Of a DNA stretch of 18,421 bases, positions 7,790-15,255 are shown one piece after another. The notes under the pieces are model-generated. The model was not told the origin of the DNA and ran no database searches. It worked only from the letters and a program-made list of their open reading frames with translations. The stretch is from NCBI GenBank assembly GCA_903927685.1, contig CAIYOB010001630.1, forward strand, positions 1-18,421. The letters run 5' to 3'. Numbering within the stretch: the first letter of the stretch is position 1; every line of letters begins with the position of its first letter. The DNA comes from an uncultured Planctomycetaceae bacterium. Lineage in GTDB: Bacteria; Planctomycetota; Planctomycetia; Pirellulales; Pirellulaceae. The translations under genes were made by a program, and so were the position numbers.

Positions 7790-8260
7790 TCAGCAAATGC
7801 CCATGCCCAAGATGACGGCGGCCAGGACGACGGCCAGGACCACCCCCAGGCACCCGCCCCGCTGTGTTTCCAATCCGTCCCTTGCCGCCAGCGACTCGAC
7901 CGCCTGCTTAGCTTCGAGCACCGAGACGCCCGTTTGGTCCTTGTACAGCTTGACGGCTTCCAGCTTATCGCCCCGACCCAGCAGTCGTAGCAACTCGGCT
8001 TCCAGGTCGCCACCGATGCCCGGCGGGGACGGTGGGGCTGCGCCCGCCTGCAGGGCTTCGACCGCCTGTTTCGCTTCGGCCAAGCCTGCGCCGGTCCGGT
8101 CCTTGTACAGTTTCACCGCTGCGATTTTCTGACCTTGGTCCAGCAGCAACCGAACTTGCTGTTCCAGGTCGGCACTGGGCTTGTCCACCGGCGCACCGCA
8201 CTGCGGGCAATGACTGATGCTGGAGTGAACGTCGTGGTCGCAGATTCGACATTTGGGCAT
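7790..8260 (-). CDS. Zinc-ribbon protein with two L7/L12-like repeats and a C-terminal membrane anchor (156 aa)
   Basis: The ATG at 8260 is preceded by GAGG at a suitable distance. An in-frame ATG at 8296 has no ribosome site, and the frame further upstream is not gene-like. The order is: a zinc ribbon with CRIC (Cys4, Cys7) and CPQC (Cys18, Cys21); repeat 1 (about 31-72); a Gly/Pro linker; repeat 2 (about 86-126); and a hydrophobic tail (about 138-155). The repeats share the core AVKLYKD(R/Q)TG followed by EAKQAVE. This matches the helical motif of the ribosomal protein bL12 C-terminal domain, which in bL12 recruits translation factors. In short membrane proteins like this one the module is probably a protein-binding fold; no role in translation is shown. 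The tail suggests that the ribbon and repeats face the cytoplasm. TspO follows after 12 bases. Confidence 0.82.
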   Translation of the reverse strand: MPKCRICDHDVHSSISHCPQCGAPVDKPSADLEQQVRLLLDQGQKIAAVKLYKDRTGAGLAEAKQAVEALQAGAAPPSPPGIGGDLEAELLRLLGRGDKLEAVKLYKDQTGVSVLEAKQAVESLAARDGLETQRGGCLGVVLAVVLAAVILGMGIC

Positions 8261-8372
8261 GGGCGTGGCCTCGTCGCTAGACTCGAGTTTTTCCATTGAA
8301 ATCGATGATGTTCGGGCCTTGTCCACCTGGAGACCCTGCTTGCCGCATTTCGGGCGGTGGTCGGACCCTGGG

Positions 8373-8663
8373 CTATCCGCATCGTTCGCTTTCCGACGCA
8401 GCGGGATGAACGGCTGGGGACAGTCGGGGATGCATCCTGAACGCCATGTTACCACAGTTAGCGTGGTGGACTTTGCCTTGCGGCTTCGTGACGGTGAACA
8501 TAGCTGTGCCTCCATCTTTTTGGGTGTTTGTGTCCAAGTGTCCTTCCGGTGGTAATGCGGCCGGGCCATCGTTCGATCTCGCCCCAAACGAGAATCCGGC
8601 GATCGCGATCACGGCGACCGCAAAGACGAGCTTGTCGATGTTTCTGCGTGTCCACTGATTCAT
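8373..8663 (-). CDS. Small membrane-anchored hypothetical protein (96 aa)
   Basis: No family is recognised. The proposed start is ATG 8663, giving a short basic N-terminus (MNQWTRRN), one hydrophobic segment (about 11-27) and a polar remainder with His, Pro and two isolated Cys. This fits a type II anchor or an uncleaved signal. The ribosome site is weak (AGG about nine bases upstream). The frame extends upstream towards the HAD gene, but that extra part is not gene-like. The gene lies between the HAD gene and the zinc-ribbon gene on the same strand, 70 and 112 bases away, so it could be part of a loose operon. The last 30 residues have an unusual composition, so the frame may be spurious or its 3' end altered. 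Confidence 0.4.
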   Translation of the reverse strand: MNQWTRRNIDKLVFAVAVIAIAGFSFGARSNDGPAALPPEGHLDTNTQKDGGTAMFTVTKPQGKVHHANCGNMAFRMHPRLSPAVHPAASESERCG

Positions 8664-8733
8664 GGGATGCCTACGGGGGTACCCACCGTCTGTCGTCGTT
8701 TCGTCGCGCATTGGGCCCCCCCACCAACCAGCG

Positions 8734-9429
8734 TCAAACCGTGACATTCGGTCCATGTCGGCGGTTCGCACTTGGCCGCCAATCGGCTGGGTTCTGGTTG
8801 AGCACCACATCCGGCACCTCCCGGATGCTTTCCAGTACCTGTGCGGCTCCGCGGAAATCGGCACCCCGGCCCCAGTCGCTCTGCACGATCAAACAGGGCA
8901 AGCCGGCGGCCGTGGCCGCTGCCAGCCCCCGTTCCGAATCTTCGACCACGAGGCAGTCTTCCGGCCGCAGGTCATGCCGAGCCAAAGCGGTAAGGTACGG
9001 CTCCGGGTGCGGCTTGGTGTGCTGGTAGTCTTCGCGGGTGAGGACGAAATCAAGGTACGGGCGCAGGCCGGTGCAAGCGTGGGCGGTCTCGAAATGGACC
9101 CTCCGGGCACTCGTCACCACGCCCATGCGGACTTGCCCGTGCAGCGACCGCAGCACTTCCTCCGCTCCGTCGATAGCCCACGACTGCGACCCCAGCAACC
9201 GGGCGTAACGCCGGTCCCGCTCGGCCCGCAGGCGGGCAATCTCGTCGTCGGTGATTCCATGTTCGACGGCTAACACGAACGTGCTTTCGCCTTGGCGCAG
9301 GGAAATCTCCCTGAACTGGTCGGCGGTCAGGTGGATTCCGACCAACCGCAGGACTTCCTGCGTGGCCCGGAAATACAACCCCTCCGTGTCCACGAGGACC
9401 CCATCGTTGTCCCAGAGGATCGTGAGCAT
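8734..9429 (-). CDS. HAD-superfamily hydrolase, phosphoglycolate phosphatase / beta-phosphoglucomutase-like (231 aa)
   Basis: All four HAD motifs are visible. Motif I is WDNDGVLVD, with the nucleophile Asp7 and Asp9. Motif II is the hydrophobic strand ending in VVTSARR (Thr106/Ser107). Motif III is Lys139 in HTKPHPEPY. Motif IV is CLVVEDSERGL (Glu163, Asp164). A helical cap lies between motifs I and II, as in the phosphoglycolate phosphatase/beta-phosphoglucomutase branch, and the length is typical. The family hydrolyses or transfers phosphate on small metabolites in the cytoplasm through an aspartyl-phosphate. The exact substrate cannot be read from motifs. The ATG at 9429 was chosen because MLTILWDNDG is the usual beginning and a GAGG lies about ten bases upstream; the open frame before it is not gene-like. 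It is transcribed divergently from the cytochrome c biogenesis gene, with 131 bases between the two starts. Confidence 0.9.
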   Translation of the reverse strand: MLTILWDNDGVLVDTEGLYFRATQEVLRLVGIHLTADQFREISLRQGESTFVLAVEHGITDDEIARLRAERDRRYARLLGSQSWAIDGAEEVLRSLHGQVRMGVVTSARRVHFETAHACTGLRPYLDFVLTREDYQHTKPHPEPYLTALARHDLRPEDCLVVEDSERGLAAATAAGLPCLIVQSDWGRGADFRGAAQVLESIREVPDVVLNQNPADWRPSANRRHGPNVTV

Positions 9430-9456
9430 TGGTGGCAACCTCGAAAGACAGGCTTC

Positions 9457-9483
9457 TTGACAGCAACTTGAACAGCGTACCAT
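9457..9483 (+). promoter_or_regulatory. Weak promoter candidate for the fused ccs gene
   Basis: An exact TTGACA (9457-9462) is followed by TACCAT (9478-9483) with a 15-base spacer, shorter than the usual 17. It lies in the divergent gap, about 80 bases before the GTG start at 9561. The -10 match is 4 of 6, so this is only a candidate. Confidence 0.25.
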
Positions 9484-9560
9484 GACCGCAGTGCCAGTCG
9501 AAGAGGCAGGCACGGCCGGTTGCTCCAGCTTGCCCAACGGGATACACTGCCACGGCGGCG

Positions 9561-12500
9561 GTGTTCGAAAACCCAAGGTGGCTTGTGAAGCAGTGCTCTC
9601 CCGGCACGGCCCGTACGCGGCTGGCGCTCCTGTTGGCCGGCCTCGTGCGGGCCCTGGCCTCGTTGAAACTGGCGATCGTGCTGTTGATGTCCCTGGCAGC
9701 CGTGCTCGCCTGCGCCACGCTGGTCGAGGCGAGCCGCGGCCGCGAGTTCGCCGCTTGGTACGTCTACGGCAGCCGTTGGTTCGTCACCCTGCTGGCCGCC
9801 TTGGGCGTCAATGTCCTGGCCGCAACCCTGATTCGCTTCCCCTGGCGCCGACGCCAGGGGGGCTTTCTCGTCACGCATGCCGGCATCCTGGTTCTGTTGG
9901 CCGGCGCGATTCAGACGTTTCAGGGAGCCGTCGACGGCCAATTGACCCTGCGCGAAGGCCAACGCACCGACCGGTTTCTGGTCACCTCGCGCTGTGTCGT
10001 CAACGTCGCCTGGAGCGCGGGCGGCCGGCGGCTGGCGACCGAGTTTGCGTTCGCGCCGGGCCCGGTGGATTGGCCGGAAAGCCGGACGCTGGATTTCGGC
10101 ACCGCCGACGCGATGGGCTTGAAAGTGTTGCGATACTACCGGCATGCCCGCGAACGCACCGCTTGGATTGCCGACGCACAGGACTACGACGGACCGGCGC
10201 TGCAGTTGCAGTTATCCGGTCCGAGCGGGAATGCGATCGCCGAAGAGTGGCTGTCGGCGAATGTGTTCGGCGGCGAAGCGATCGTGGGGCCGACGCGTCA
10301 CGAGTTGTTGCCGCTGTCGGCCGCCTCGCTGGCCGAGGACTTTCTGCAGCCGCCGGAGGACTGCGGCCGCTCCGGCGTGCTGTCCGTGCACTACCAAGGC
10401 CGCATGCGGCGGATCGCGGTGGACGGTAATCGGGGCGTGCGGATTGAGCTCGCCGCCGACGGCGCCGCGGTCGAGATCGTCGACTATCTGCCGGATGCCA
10501 AGCCGACGCCCCAGGGCGGATTCGTCTCGGTCAGCGACAACCCGCGTAATCCTGTCGTGGAATTGAAGGTGTATCTGCCCGGGCAGGGACTGCCGCTCCG
10601 CCAGCTCGCGTTCGCTCTCCGCCCGCTGCTGAACCTGGACGCCGTCCATGGCGAGATCTGCCCGGTCAAGTTCTGGTATCACCATGCGGGCGTCAAGCCG
10701 GTGCCGGGCATTCGGTTCGTGCAGACGCCGGACGGCAAGCTGTACTGTCGTGCCGAGGCGGGGGATGCCTACGGCCCGCCGCGCGAGGTCCGGCAGGGCG
10801 ACCGGATTCCGCTGGGGGGAGACTTTCACGTCACCGTCCAGCAGCACTTGCCCCAAGCCCGCCAGGAGGTGACGTTTCATTCGGCGGCGATCGCAACGCA
10901 GCCAGCGAACCTGCCGGAAGCCGCCGCGCAGGTCGAGCTGACTGTCGACGGCCAGCGCCGCACCGTCTGGCTGCAGCGTGGCGAATCGCCGTACAGTTCA
11001 CAATCGATACTCACCCGCCGCGGTCCGGTGTTTCTGTCGCTGGGCTACGAGTCGCAACCGTTGGGATTCGCGCTCGAGTTGCAGGAGTTCCAGCGCCGGG
11101 CCAATCCGGGAGGCAGCGGCGACGCGGCGCTAGGCAGCACCGTCCGCTTGATCGATCCCGCCGCCGGCCTCGATCAGTTGCGGGAGATCTCGCTGAACCA
11201 GCCGCTGGCGCACGGCCGTTTCCGGCTGTACCAGTCCGGCTTCGAGGCCCCCGCGCACGGGCGCGCGGTGTCCGTGCTGACGGCGGCCTGCGATCCGGGC
11301 CGCGGCCTGAAGTACGCTGGCAGCCTGATGATCTGCGTCGGGATTCTGGGCATGTTGTGGCGACCAGCCCTCGCGTCCTGGAAGGTCCCGCTGCCGATGG
11401 GGATCCTCGCCCTGGTCATCCTGCTGACGCCGGCAGACGCGGCCTTGGGCGGGGCGGCCGAGGCCCCGGTTTTCCAGTGGGATTCGTGGCGCTACCTGCC
11501 GGTCCAGGACGGCGGGCGGCAAAAACCGCTGGACAGCCTGGCCCGGGAGACTCTCCGGATCCTGGCCAACGAAGCGGGCTGGGCGGATCCCGACAGCGGC
11601 CAGTGGCTGGACGCTTCCACGCTGTACCTGGTCCTGCTGTTCGAATGGCAAGGCTGGGATCAAGCCGCGGCCCCGCCTGCCAGCGACGGCGGCCGCGTTG
11701 CGACCGGCTACTTTCAGCAGCACCGGCCGGACCGGTGGGACAAGGCGCCGCTGTTGCGTGTCGACTTTCTGGCGTTGCGCGAGGCGTTGGGCCTGTCCCG
11801 ACAGGAAGCCTGCATTTCGCCGTTGGCCTTGAGCCAGGCCAAGGTCAAGCTCCCCGACGCGGTGGCCGAGCGGCCGTTTGTGAATTGGGCCGAGGGCTTG
11901 CTGCGCCGTCGGCAGCAAGGCTTGACGGCGTTCGAGGACAAGGCGTTGGAGTTGGCTGTCAAGTTCTGGACGTATCAGGAGCACCGCATGGGCAAGCGGC
12001 TGGCCATCGCCCCAATTCAAGGCAGCGACGAACAGGAGTGGATCTCGCTGGCCGACCTGCTGCACTCGGCATGGAACGAAGGCTCGGACCCCACCGGCTT
12101 GATGCGGCAGGCGCGGCAGCACTTCCTGGCTGCCCGCGCGGCGTTCCTGCGGAGCGATTCTGCCGACTTCAACCAAGCGTCGGCTGCCTTTCTGAATGTC
12201 ATCGAACGCCTGGGGCCGCAGTTGGGCGAGTACCCTGCCTCGACGAAGATCCGCTGGGAAGTGGCCTACAATCGCTTCGTTCCCTTCCGCGTGGCCTGGA
12301 TCGCGACCGCACTGGCGTTCGCCCTGCTGTTGCTGAGCCTTGGGACGCGCTGGCGGCCGTTCCGTGTGGCGGGCTACGCGGCTTTGGTCAGCGGCGTGGC
12401 GGCGATGCTGGCCGGTTTCGGCTTGCGCGTCGCGCTGTCCGGCCGTGCGCCGGTGACAAACATGTACGAGTCGGTGGTCTACGTTGCGTGGGGAATCGCC

Positions 12501-13223
12501 ATGCTTGGCATGGCGTTCGAGTGGCGCTATCGGAGGCCATTCGTTCTCGCGGTGGCGGCTGGGCTGGCCACCGTGGCGCTGATTGTCGCGGACAACTGTC
12601 CGGCGGTCTTGGACGCCAGCCTGCGGCCGCTGCAGCCCGTGCTGCGGAGCAACTTCTGGCTGGTGACTCACGTCTTGACGATCACGCTCAGCTACGCTGC
12701 CTTGGCCCTGGCCCAGGGCATCGGCAACCTCACGCTGGGCTACTACCTGATCGGTTCCGACGACCGGGCGACGATCCGCAGTTTGACGGAGTTCAATTAT
12801 CGCGCGCTGCAGGTCGGCGTGCTGCTGCTGGCGGCGGGCACGATCCTGGGCGCCGTCTGGGCCGATTATTCCTGGGGCCGGTACTGGGGCTGGGATCCGA
12901 AGGAAGTCTGGGCCTTAGTCGCCCTGTTGGGCTATCTGGCCTTGTTGCACGCCCGGTTTGCCGGCTGGCTTGGCGATTTCGGCGTGGCCGCGTGGTCGGT
13001 GGCCTGTTTCTCGCTGGTCTTGATGGCCTGGTACGGCGTGAACTTCGTCCTGGGCGCCGGCCTGCACAGTTACGGTTTTGGCGGAGGCGGCGTGCCGTAC
13101 GTCCTGGCCGCGCTGGGACTGCAGGGCCTGTTCGTGGCCGCCGCCGCGGTCCGCTACGTCGCCAGCGGGGCCGCCGCCGAAGCCGAGCGGGCGGCGCGCC
13201 AGTCGCTGCCGCGCGCCGATTAG
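9561..13223 (+). CDS. ccsBA: Fused cytochrome c biogenesis protein CcsB(ResB)-CcsA (1220 aa)
   Basis: System II cytochrome c synthetases carry heme across the membrane and attach it to apocytochromes. The N-terminal ResB-like half has three early membrane segments (about 20-55, 70-92, 99-122), with His106 in THAG inside the third. A large extracytoplasmic domain follows (to about 575), then two more segments (about 580-630). A soluble stretch of about 270 residues (RYLPVQDGGRQKPLDSLARE and onward) separates the halves. The CcsA half begins near 905 and carries TNMYES (near 968), His1037 (THV), the heme-handling WGRYWGWDPKE (1105-1115), His1130 and His1169 in LHSYGF. All expected His ligands and the tryptophan-rich WWD motif appear intact. 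The start is uncertain: GTG at 9561 opens the frame, while GTG 9585 has AAGGTGG only three bases before it. It stands alone and divergent from the HAD gene. Such fusions are known in several bacterial groups; this one is unusually long because of the middle stretch. Confidence 0.93.
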   Translation: MFENPRWLVKQCSPGTARTRLALLLAGLVRALASLKLAIVLLMSLAAVLACATLVEASRGREFAAWYVYGSRWFVTLLAALGVNVLAATLIRFPWRRRQGGFLVTHAGILVLLAGAIQTFQGAVDGQLTLREGQRTDRFLVTSRCVVNVAWSAGGRRLATEFAFAPGPVDWPESRTLDFGTADAMGLKVLRYYRHARERTAWIADAQDYDGPALQLQLSGPSGNAIAEEWLSANVFGGEAIVGPTRHELLPLSAASLAEDFLQPPEDCGRSGVLSVHYQGRMRRIAVDGNRGVRIELAADGAAVEIVDYLPDAKPTPQGGFVSVSDNPRNPVVELKVYLPGQGLPLRQLAFALRPLLNLDAVHGEICPVKFWYHHAGVKPVPGIRFVQTPDGKLYCRAEAGDAYGPPREVRQGDRIPLGGDFHVTVQQHLPQARQEVTFHSAAIATQPANLPEAAAQVELTVDGQRRTVWLQRGESPYSSQSILTRRGPVFLSLGYESQPLGFALELQEFQRRANPGGSGDAALGSTVRLIDPAAGLDQLREISLNQPLAHGRFRLYQSGFEAPAHGRAVSVLTAACDPGRGLKYAGSLMICVGILGMLWRPALASWKVPLPMGILALVILLTPADAALGGAAEAPVFQWDSWRYLPVQDGGRQKPLDSLARETLRILANEAGWADPDSGQWLDASTLYLVLLFEWQGWDQAAAPPASDGGRVATGYFQQHRPDRWDKAPLLRVDFLALREALGLSRQEACISPLALSQAKVKLPDAVAERPFVNWAEGLLRRRQQGLTAFEDKALELAVKFWTYQEHRMGKRLAIAPIQGSDEQEWISLADLLHSAWNEGSDPTGLMRQARQHFLAARAAFLRSDSADFNQASAAFLNVIERLGPQLGEYPASTKIRWEVAYNRFVPFRVAWIATALAFALLLLSLGTRWRPFRVAGYAALVSGVAAMLAGFGLRVALSGRAPVTNMYESVVYVAWGIAMLGMAFEWRYRRPFVLAVAAGLATVALIVADNCPAVLDASLRPLQPVLRSNFWLVTHVLTITLSYAALALAQGIGNLTLGYYLIGSDDRATIRSLTEFNYRALQVGVLLLAAGTILGAVWADYSWGRYWGWDPKEVWALVALLGYLALLHARFAGWLGDFGVAAWSVACFSLVLMAWYGVNFVLGAGLHSYGFGGGGVPYVLAALGLQGLFVAAAAVRYVASGAAAEAERAARQSLPRAD

Positions 13224-13258
13224 CGCCGCGTCGCGGCAAAGCGACAGGGTGCAGGGTG

Positions 13259-13404
13259 GCCACGCTCACGAAATAACTTCCCCAATTCGGCTCAGTTCGT
13301 TTAACGCCGAGCCGGCAGGCGACGGCGGATCAGCGGGATGCCGCCACCCAAGCCGTCGCCTGCCGGCTTGGCGTAAAACGAGGACCCTATTTCGTGAACG
13401 ATGC
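13259..13404. mobile_element. MITE-like palindromic element (about 146 bp)
   Basis: A perfect 10-bp terminal inverted repeat, TCACGAAATA (13266-13275) and TATTTCGTGA (13388-13397), encloses a long hairpin. The hairpin arms are 13298-13326 and 13352-13380 and match at 27 of 29 positions, around a 25-base loop with a further GGCGG/CCGCC pair. Outside the terminal repeats, 7 bases on each side match weakly as inverted copies. Beyond them, TGCAGGGTG occurs on both sides (13250-13258 and 13405-13413), which resembles a target-site duplication. There is no coding capacity. It lies between the stop of ccsBA and the next plus-strand gene, so it could also work as a terminator hairpin or a REP-type element. 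Confidence 0.65.
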
Positions 13405-13488
13405 TGCAGGGTGCCGGGGGCGAGTGCAGCGAGCGCCCAGAGGCGAAGACCCGGGGCTCGTTGCGGGAAGAGGATGTGCCCGAGCAGC

Positions 13489-13517
13489 GAGACAGCTGGC
13501 ATGAGTTACGCTAGAAT
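13489..13517 (+). promoter_or_regulatory. Promoter candidate for the isomerase/epimerase-like gene
   Basis: GAGACA (13489-13494, 4 of 6 to TTGACA) is followed after 17 bases by TAGAAT (13512-13517, 5 of 6 to TATAAT). It lies about 64 bases before the ATG at 13581, in a GC-rich gap where such an AT-rich box is uncommon. Confidence 0.4.
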
Positions 13518-13580
13518 TCCCCTGCCGACCGAGAGGAACCACGGCCCGTGTGAAGCTCACCACGTACAGGAGCCTAGCCC

Positions 13581-14537
13581 ATGAAGCTTGGAATCTACAG
13601 TGTCACCTATCGGGGCGTCTGGTATCAGGGCCAGGCGCTGGATGTGTTTCAGATGCTGCGACTGGCCCAGAGCCAGGGCTGGGAGGGCATCGAGTTCGAC
13701 ACCGAGCGGCCGCACGCGGCGCCCATGGATCTGAGTGCGGACGATCGCCGGAGGCTGCGCGATCTGGCGGGGGAGCTGAACCTGCCGATCTCCGCCGTGT
13801 CGCCCAATTGCGATCTGTCCAGTCCCGTCCCCTCGCGTCAGGACGCCATGATCTGTTACGTGCGCGAGTGTATCAAGCTGGCCCATGACGTGGGCGCGCC
13901 CTTGTGTAAGATCTTCGCCGCCTGGCGGGGAATCACGCTGCACGACGGCCTGGGCTCGTACGATCTGACGTATGCGTATGATCCCTATCCGTTCTGGAAG
14001 GAAGACCGCCGGCCGTTCGCGGTGTCGGCTCTGCGTGAGCTGGCGCAGATGGCCGGCGACTATGGGATCACGCTGGCGCTTCAGAACCACGGGCCGGACA
14101 TCGTCAACAACTATCGCGACACGCTGGCGCTGATCGCCGAGGTCGGCTCGCCGCATTTCAAGGCTTGCATGGACATCAACATCGAGGACCAGCCCGAATC
14201 GGAAAGCCGGGCCCGGGAGATGGTCCAGGCGAGCGGCGAACTGCTGGTGCATTCCCATGTGAACGGCGAGTTTGTCCGTGCTGCGCAGGGCCATGTGGTG
14301 CTGGCTGGCGGAGGCTATTTTGACGAGCGATTCTGGGGCCGGAAGGTGGCCTATCCGGCCTATTTCGACGCCCTGGCGGCGGCCGGCTTCGCGGGCTTCA
14401 TCGACTGGGAATTCTGCCACCCGGCGCTGGAGAACGGCCGGCCTGCCGGAATCGAGTACGTGCACAACCAGACCCGCCTGGCCCTGGAGTACATGACCAG
14501 CCTCCGCGCCGACGCCCTGGCCAAGATCGCCAAGTAA
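13581..14537 (+). CDS. Sugar phosphate isomerase/epimerase-like protein (xylose isomerase-like TIM barrel, 318 aa)
   Basis: ATG 13581 has AGGAG (13568-13572) eight bases upstream. The protein has the xylose isomerase-like TIM-barrel look: MKLGIYSVTY as the first strand, GWEGIEFD as the second, and then strands carrying the likely metal-site residues. These are LALQNHG (Gln168, Asn169, His170), CMDIN (Asp198), HSHVNGE (His224, His226) and FIDWEF (Glu277). Members of this superfamily isomerise or epimerise sugars and related compounds, or cut abasic DNA; this length and pattern fit the sugar-enzyme branch, acting in the cytoplasm. Gln168 sits where many relatives have a Glu metal ligand, so the metal site may be a variant. 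No signal peptide is visible. The gene is a single unit with its own promoter candidate and converges with the DUF4058 relic. The substrate is unknown. Confidence 0.88.
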   Translation: MKLGIYSVTYRGVWYQGQALDVFQMLRLAQSQGWEGIEFDTERPHAAPMDLSADDRRRLRDLAGELNLPISAVSPNCDLSSPVPSRQDAMICYVRECIKLAHDVGAPLCKIFAAWRGITLHDGLGSYDLTYAYDPYPFWKEDRRPFAVSALRELAQMAGDYGITLALQNHGPDIVNNYRDTLALIAEVGSPHFKACMDINIEDQPESESRAREMVQASGELLVHSHVNGEFVRAAQGHVVLAGGGYFDERFWGRKVAYPAYFDALAAAGFAGFIDWEFCHPALENGRPAGIEYVHNQTRLALEYMTSLRADALAKIAK

Positions 14538-14656
14538 CGCCGGACACAGATGCACCGAACGTTGACGCCCGATAGCTCGCGATGCACGAGTCCTTCCGGC
14601 TCCGGCAAGCGTCACGAGGGTCGGTGCGAGGGGGGAGACCTGCGGTCGGTGGTTTC

Positions 14657-14679
14657 GGCGGGGTCGGGAGACCCTCGCC
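14657..14679. terminator. Hairpin between convergent genes, possible terminator
   Basis: GGCGGGGTC (14657-14665) pairs with GACCCTCGCC (14670-14679) across a 4-base loop, with one bulged T. It lies between the plus-strand isomerase gene and the minus-strand DUF4058 relic. No T-run follows on either strand, so termination is only suggested. Confidence 0.3.
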
Positions 14680-14694
14680 GAGCGGGGGATCTGG

Positions 14695-15200
14695 TCAGCC
14701 GGTCCGCAAGCCGGCTTCTCGCAGCTGCTGGTCGCACCATTGTCGTTCGGCTTCCGTCAGCACGCCGGGCGCCGGGCTGTCGTAATGCAGCAATTCCGGA
14801 TAGGGGCCTTCATTCCAGCAACGGGCAAAAGCCGCTTGCAGGTCCAGGAGCACGTCGTTGTCGTCCTCGGCCAAGGGGATCGCGACCCGCGGCAGCCGCT
14901 GCTCCAACGGGACCGCATAGACCTCCTGCCGCGACGGCCAGCGGCGAGTCACGGCGACCAGGTAATGCCACGGCCGCAAGCTGTCGAGATGCTCGCTGGA
15001 GACCCGCAGCGTCGGCCGGCCCGCGCGCAACAGATCAAGCTCGACCAGGTTGGCCCCGGCTTGCCAGAATTCGTCCCGCTTCCGCAAGTACGAGACCCGT
15101 CCCGGCCCGCGGGTCTTGTTCTCGGGACTCAGTCGTGAAAGTCAGGCCAGATCGCCGGCCGTTCGATGTAGGGGTCCATTCCGGGAAACGGGCAAGGCAT
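14695..15200 (-). pseudogene. DUF4058 family gene with internal deletion and frameshift
   Basis: A good start (ATG 15200, with GGAGG five bases upstream) opens the typical DUF4058 N-terminus MPCPFPGMDPYIE...WPDFHD, but a TGA stops it after 23 codons (15131-15129). The frame shifted by -1 at that point reads LSPENK (from 15132) and continues for 145 codons through YLRKRDEFW, LVELDLLRAGRP, VYAVPLEQRLP and DLQAAFARCWNEG to the stop at 14697-14695. That is the typical C-terminal half of the family. Full proteins are about 250-280 residues, so roughly 100 middle codons are missing and the two ends are out of frame. This is best explained by a deletion that joined DFHD to LSPENK. DUF4058 has no established function; it occurs in many copies in planctomycetes and cyanobacteria. 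Expression of the C-terminal part from an internal TTG at 15087 cannot be excluded. Confidence 0.82.
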
Positions 15201-15255
15201 CGCAACCTCCACGGGGGCCTGAGAAACCCAACCAGTCGTCCCTCATTATACCGGC

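Noticed and set aside
6528..8132. Plus-strand open frame of 534 codons across the membrane protein and the TspO/zinc-ribbon genes
   Set aside because: It overlaps three better genes in other frames and shows no domain; the apparent length comes from high GC.
11130..12671. Long minus-strand open frame (513 codons) opposite ccsBA
   Set aside because: It is opposite the well-supported CcsBA protein; its translation is dominated by Arg, Gln, His and Gly with no motif.
13245..13258. Tandem CAGGGTG as a regulatory iteron
   Set aside because: There are only two adjacent copies, and one belongs to the direct repeat flanking the palindromic element; no further copies or spacing pattern.
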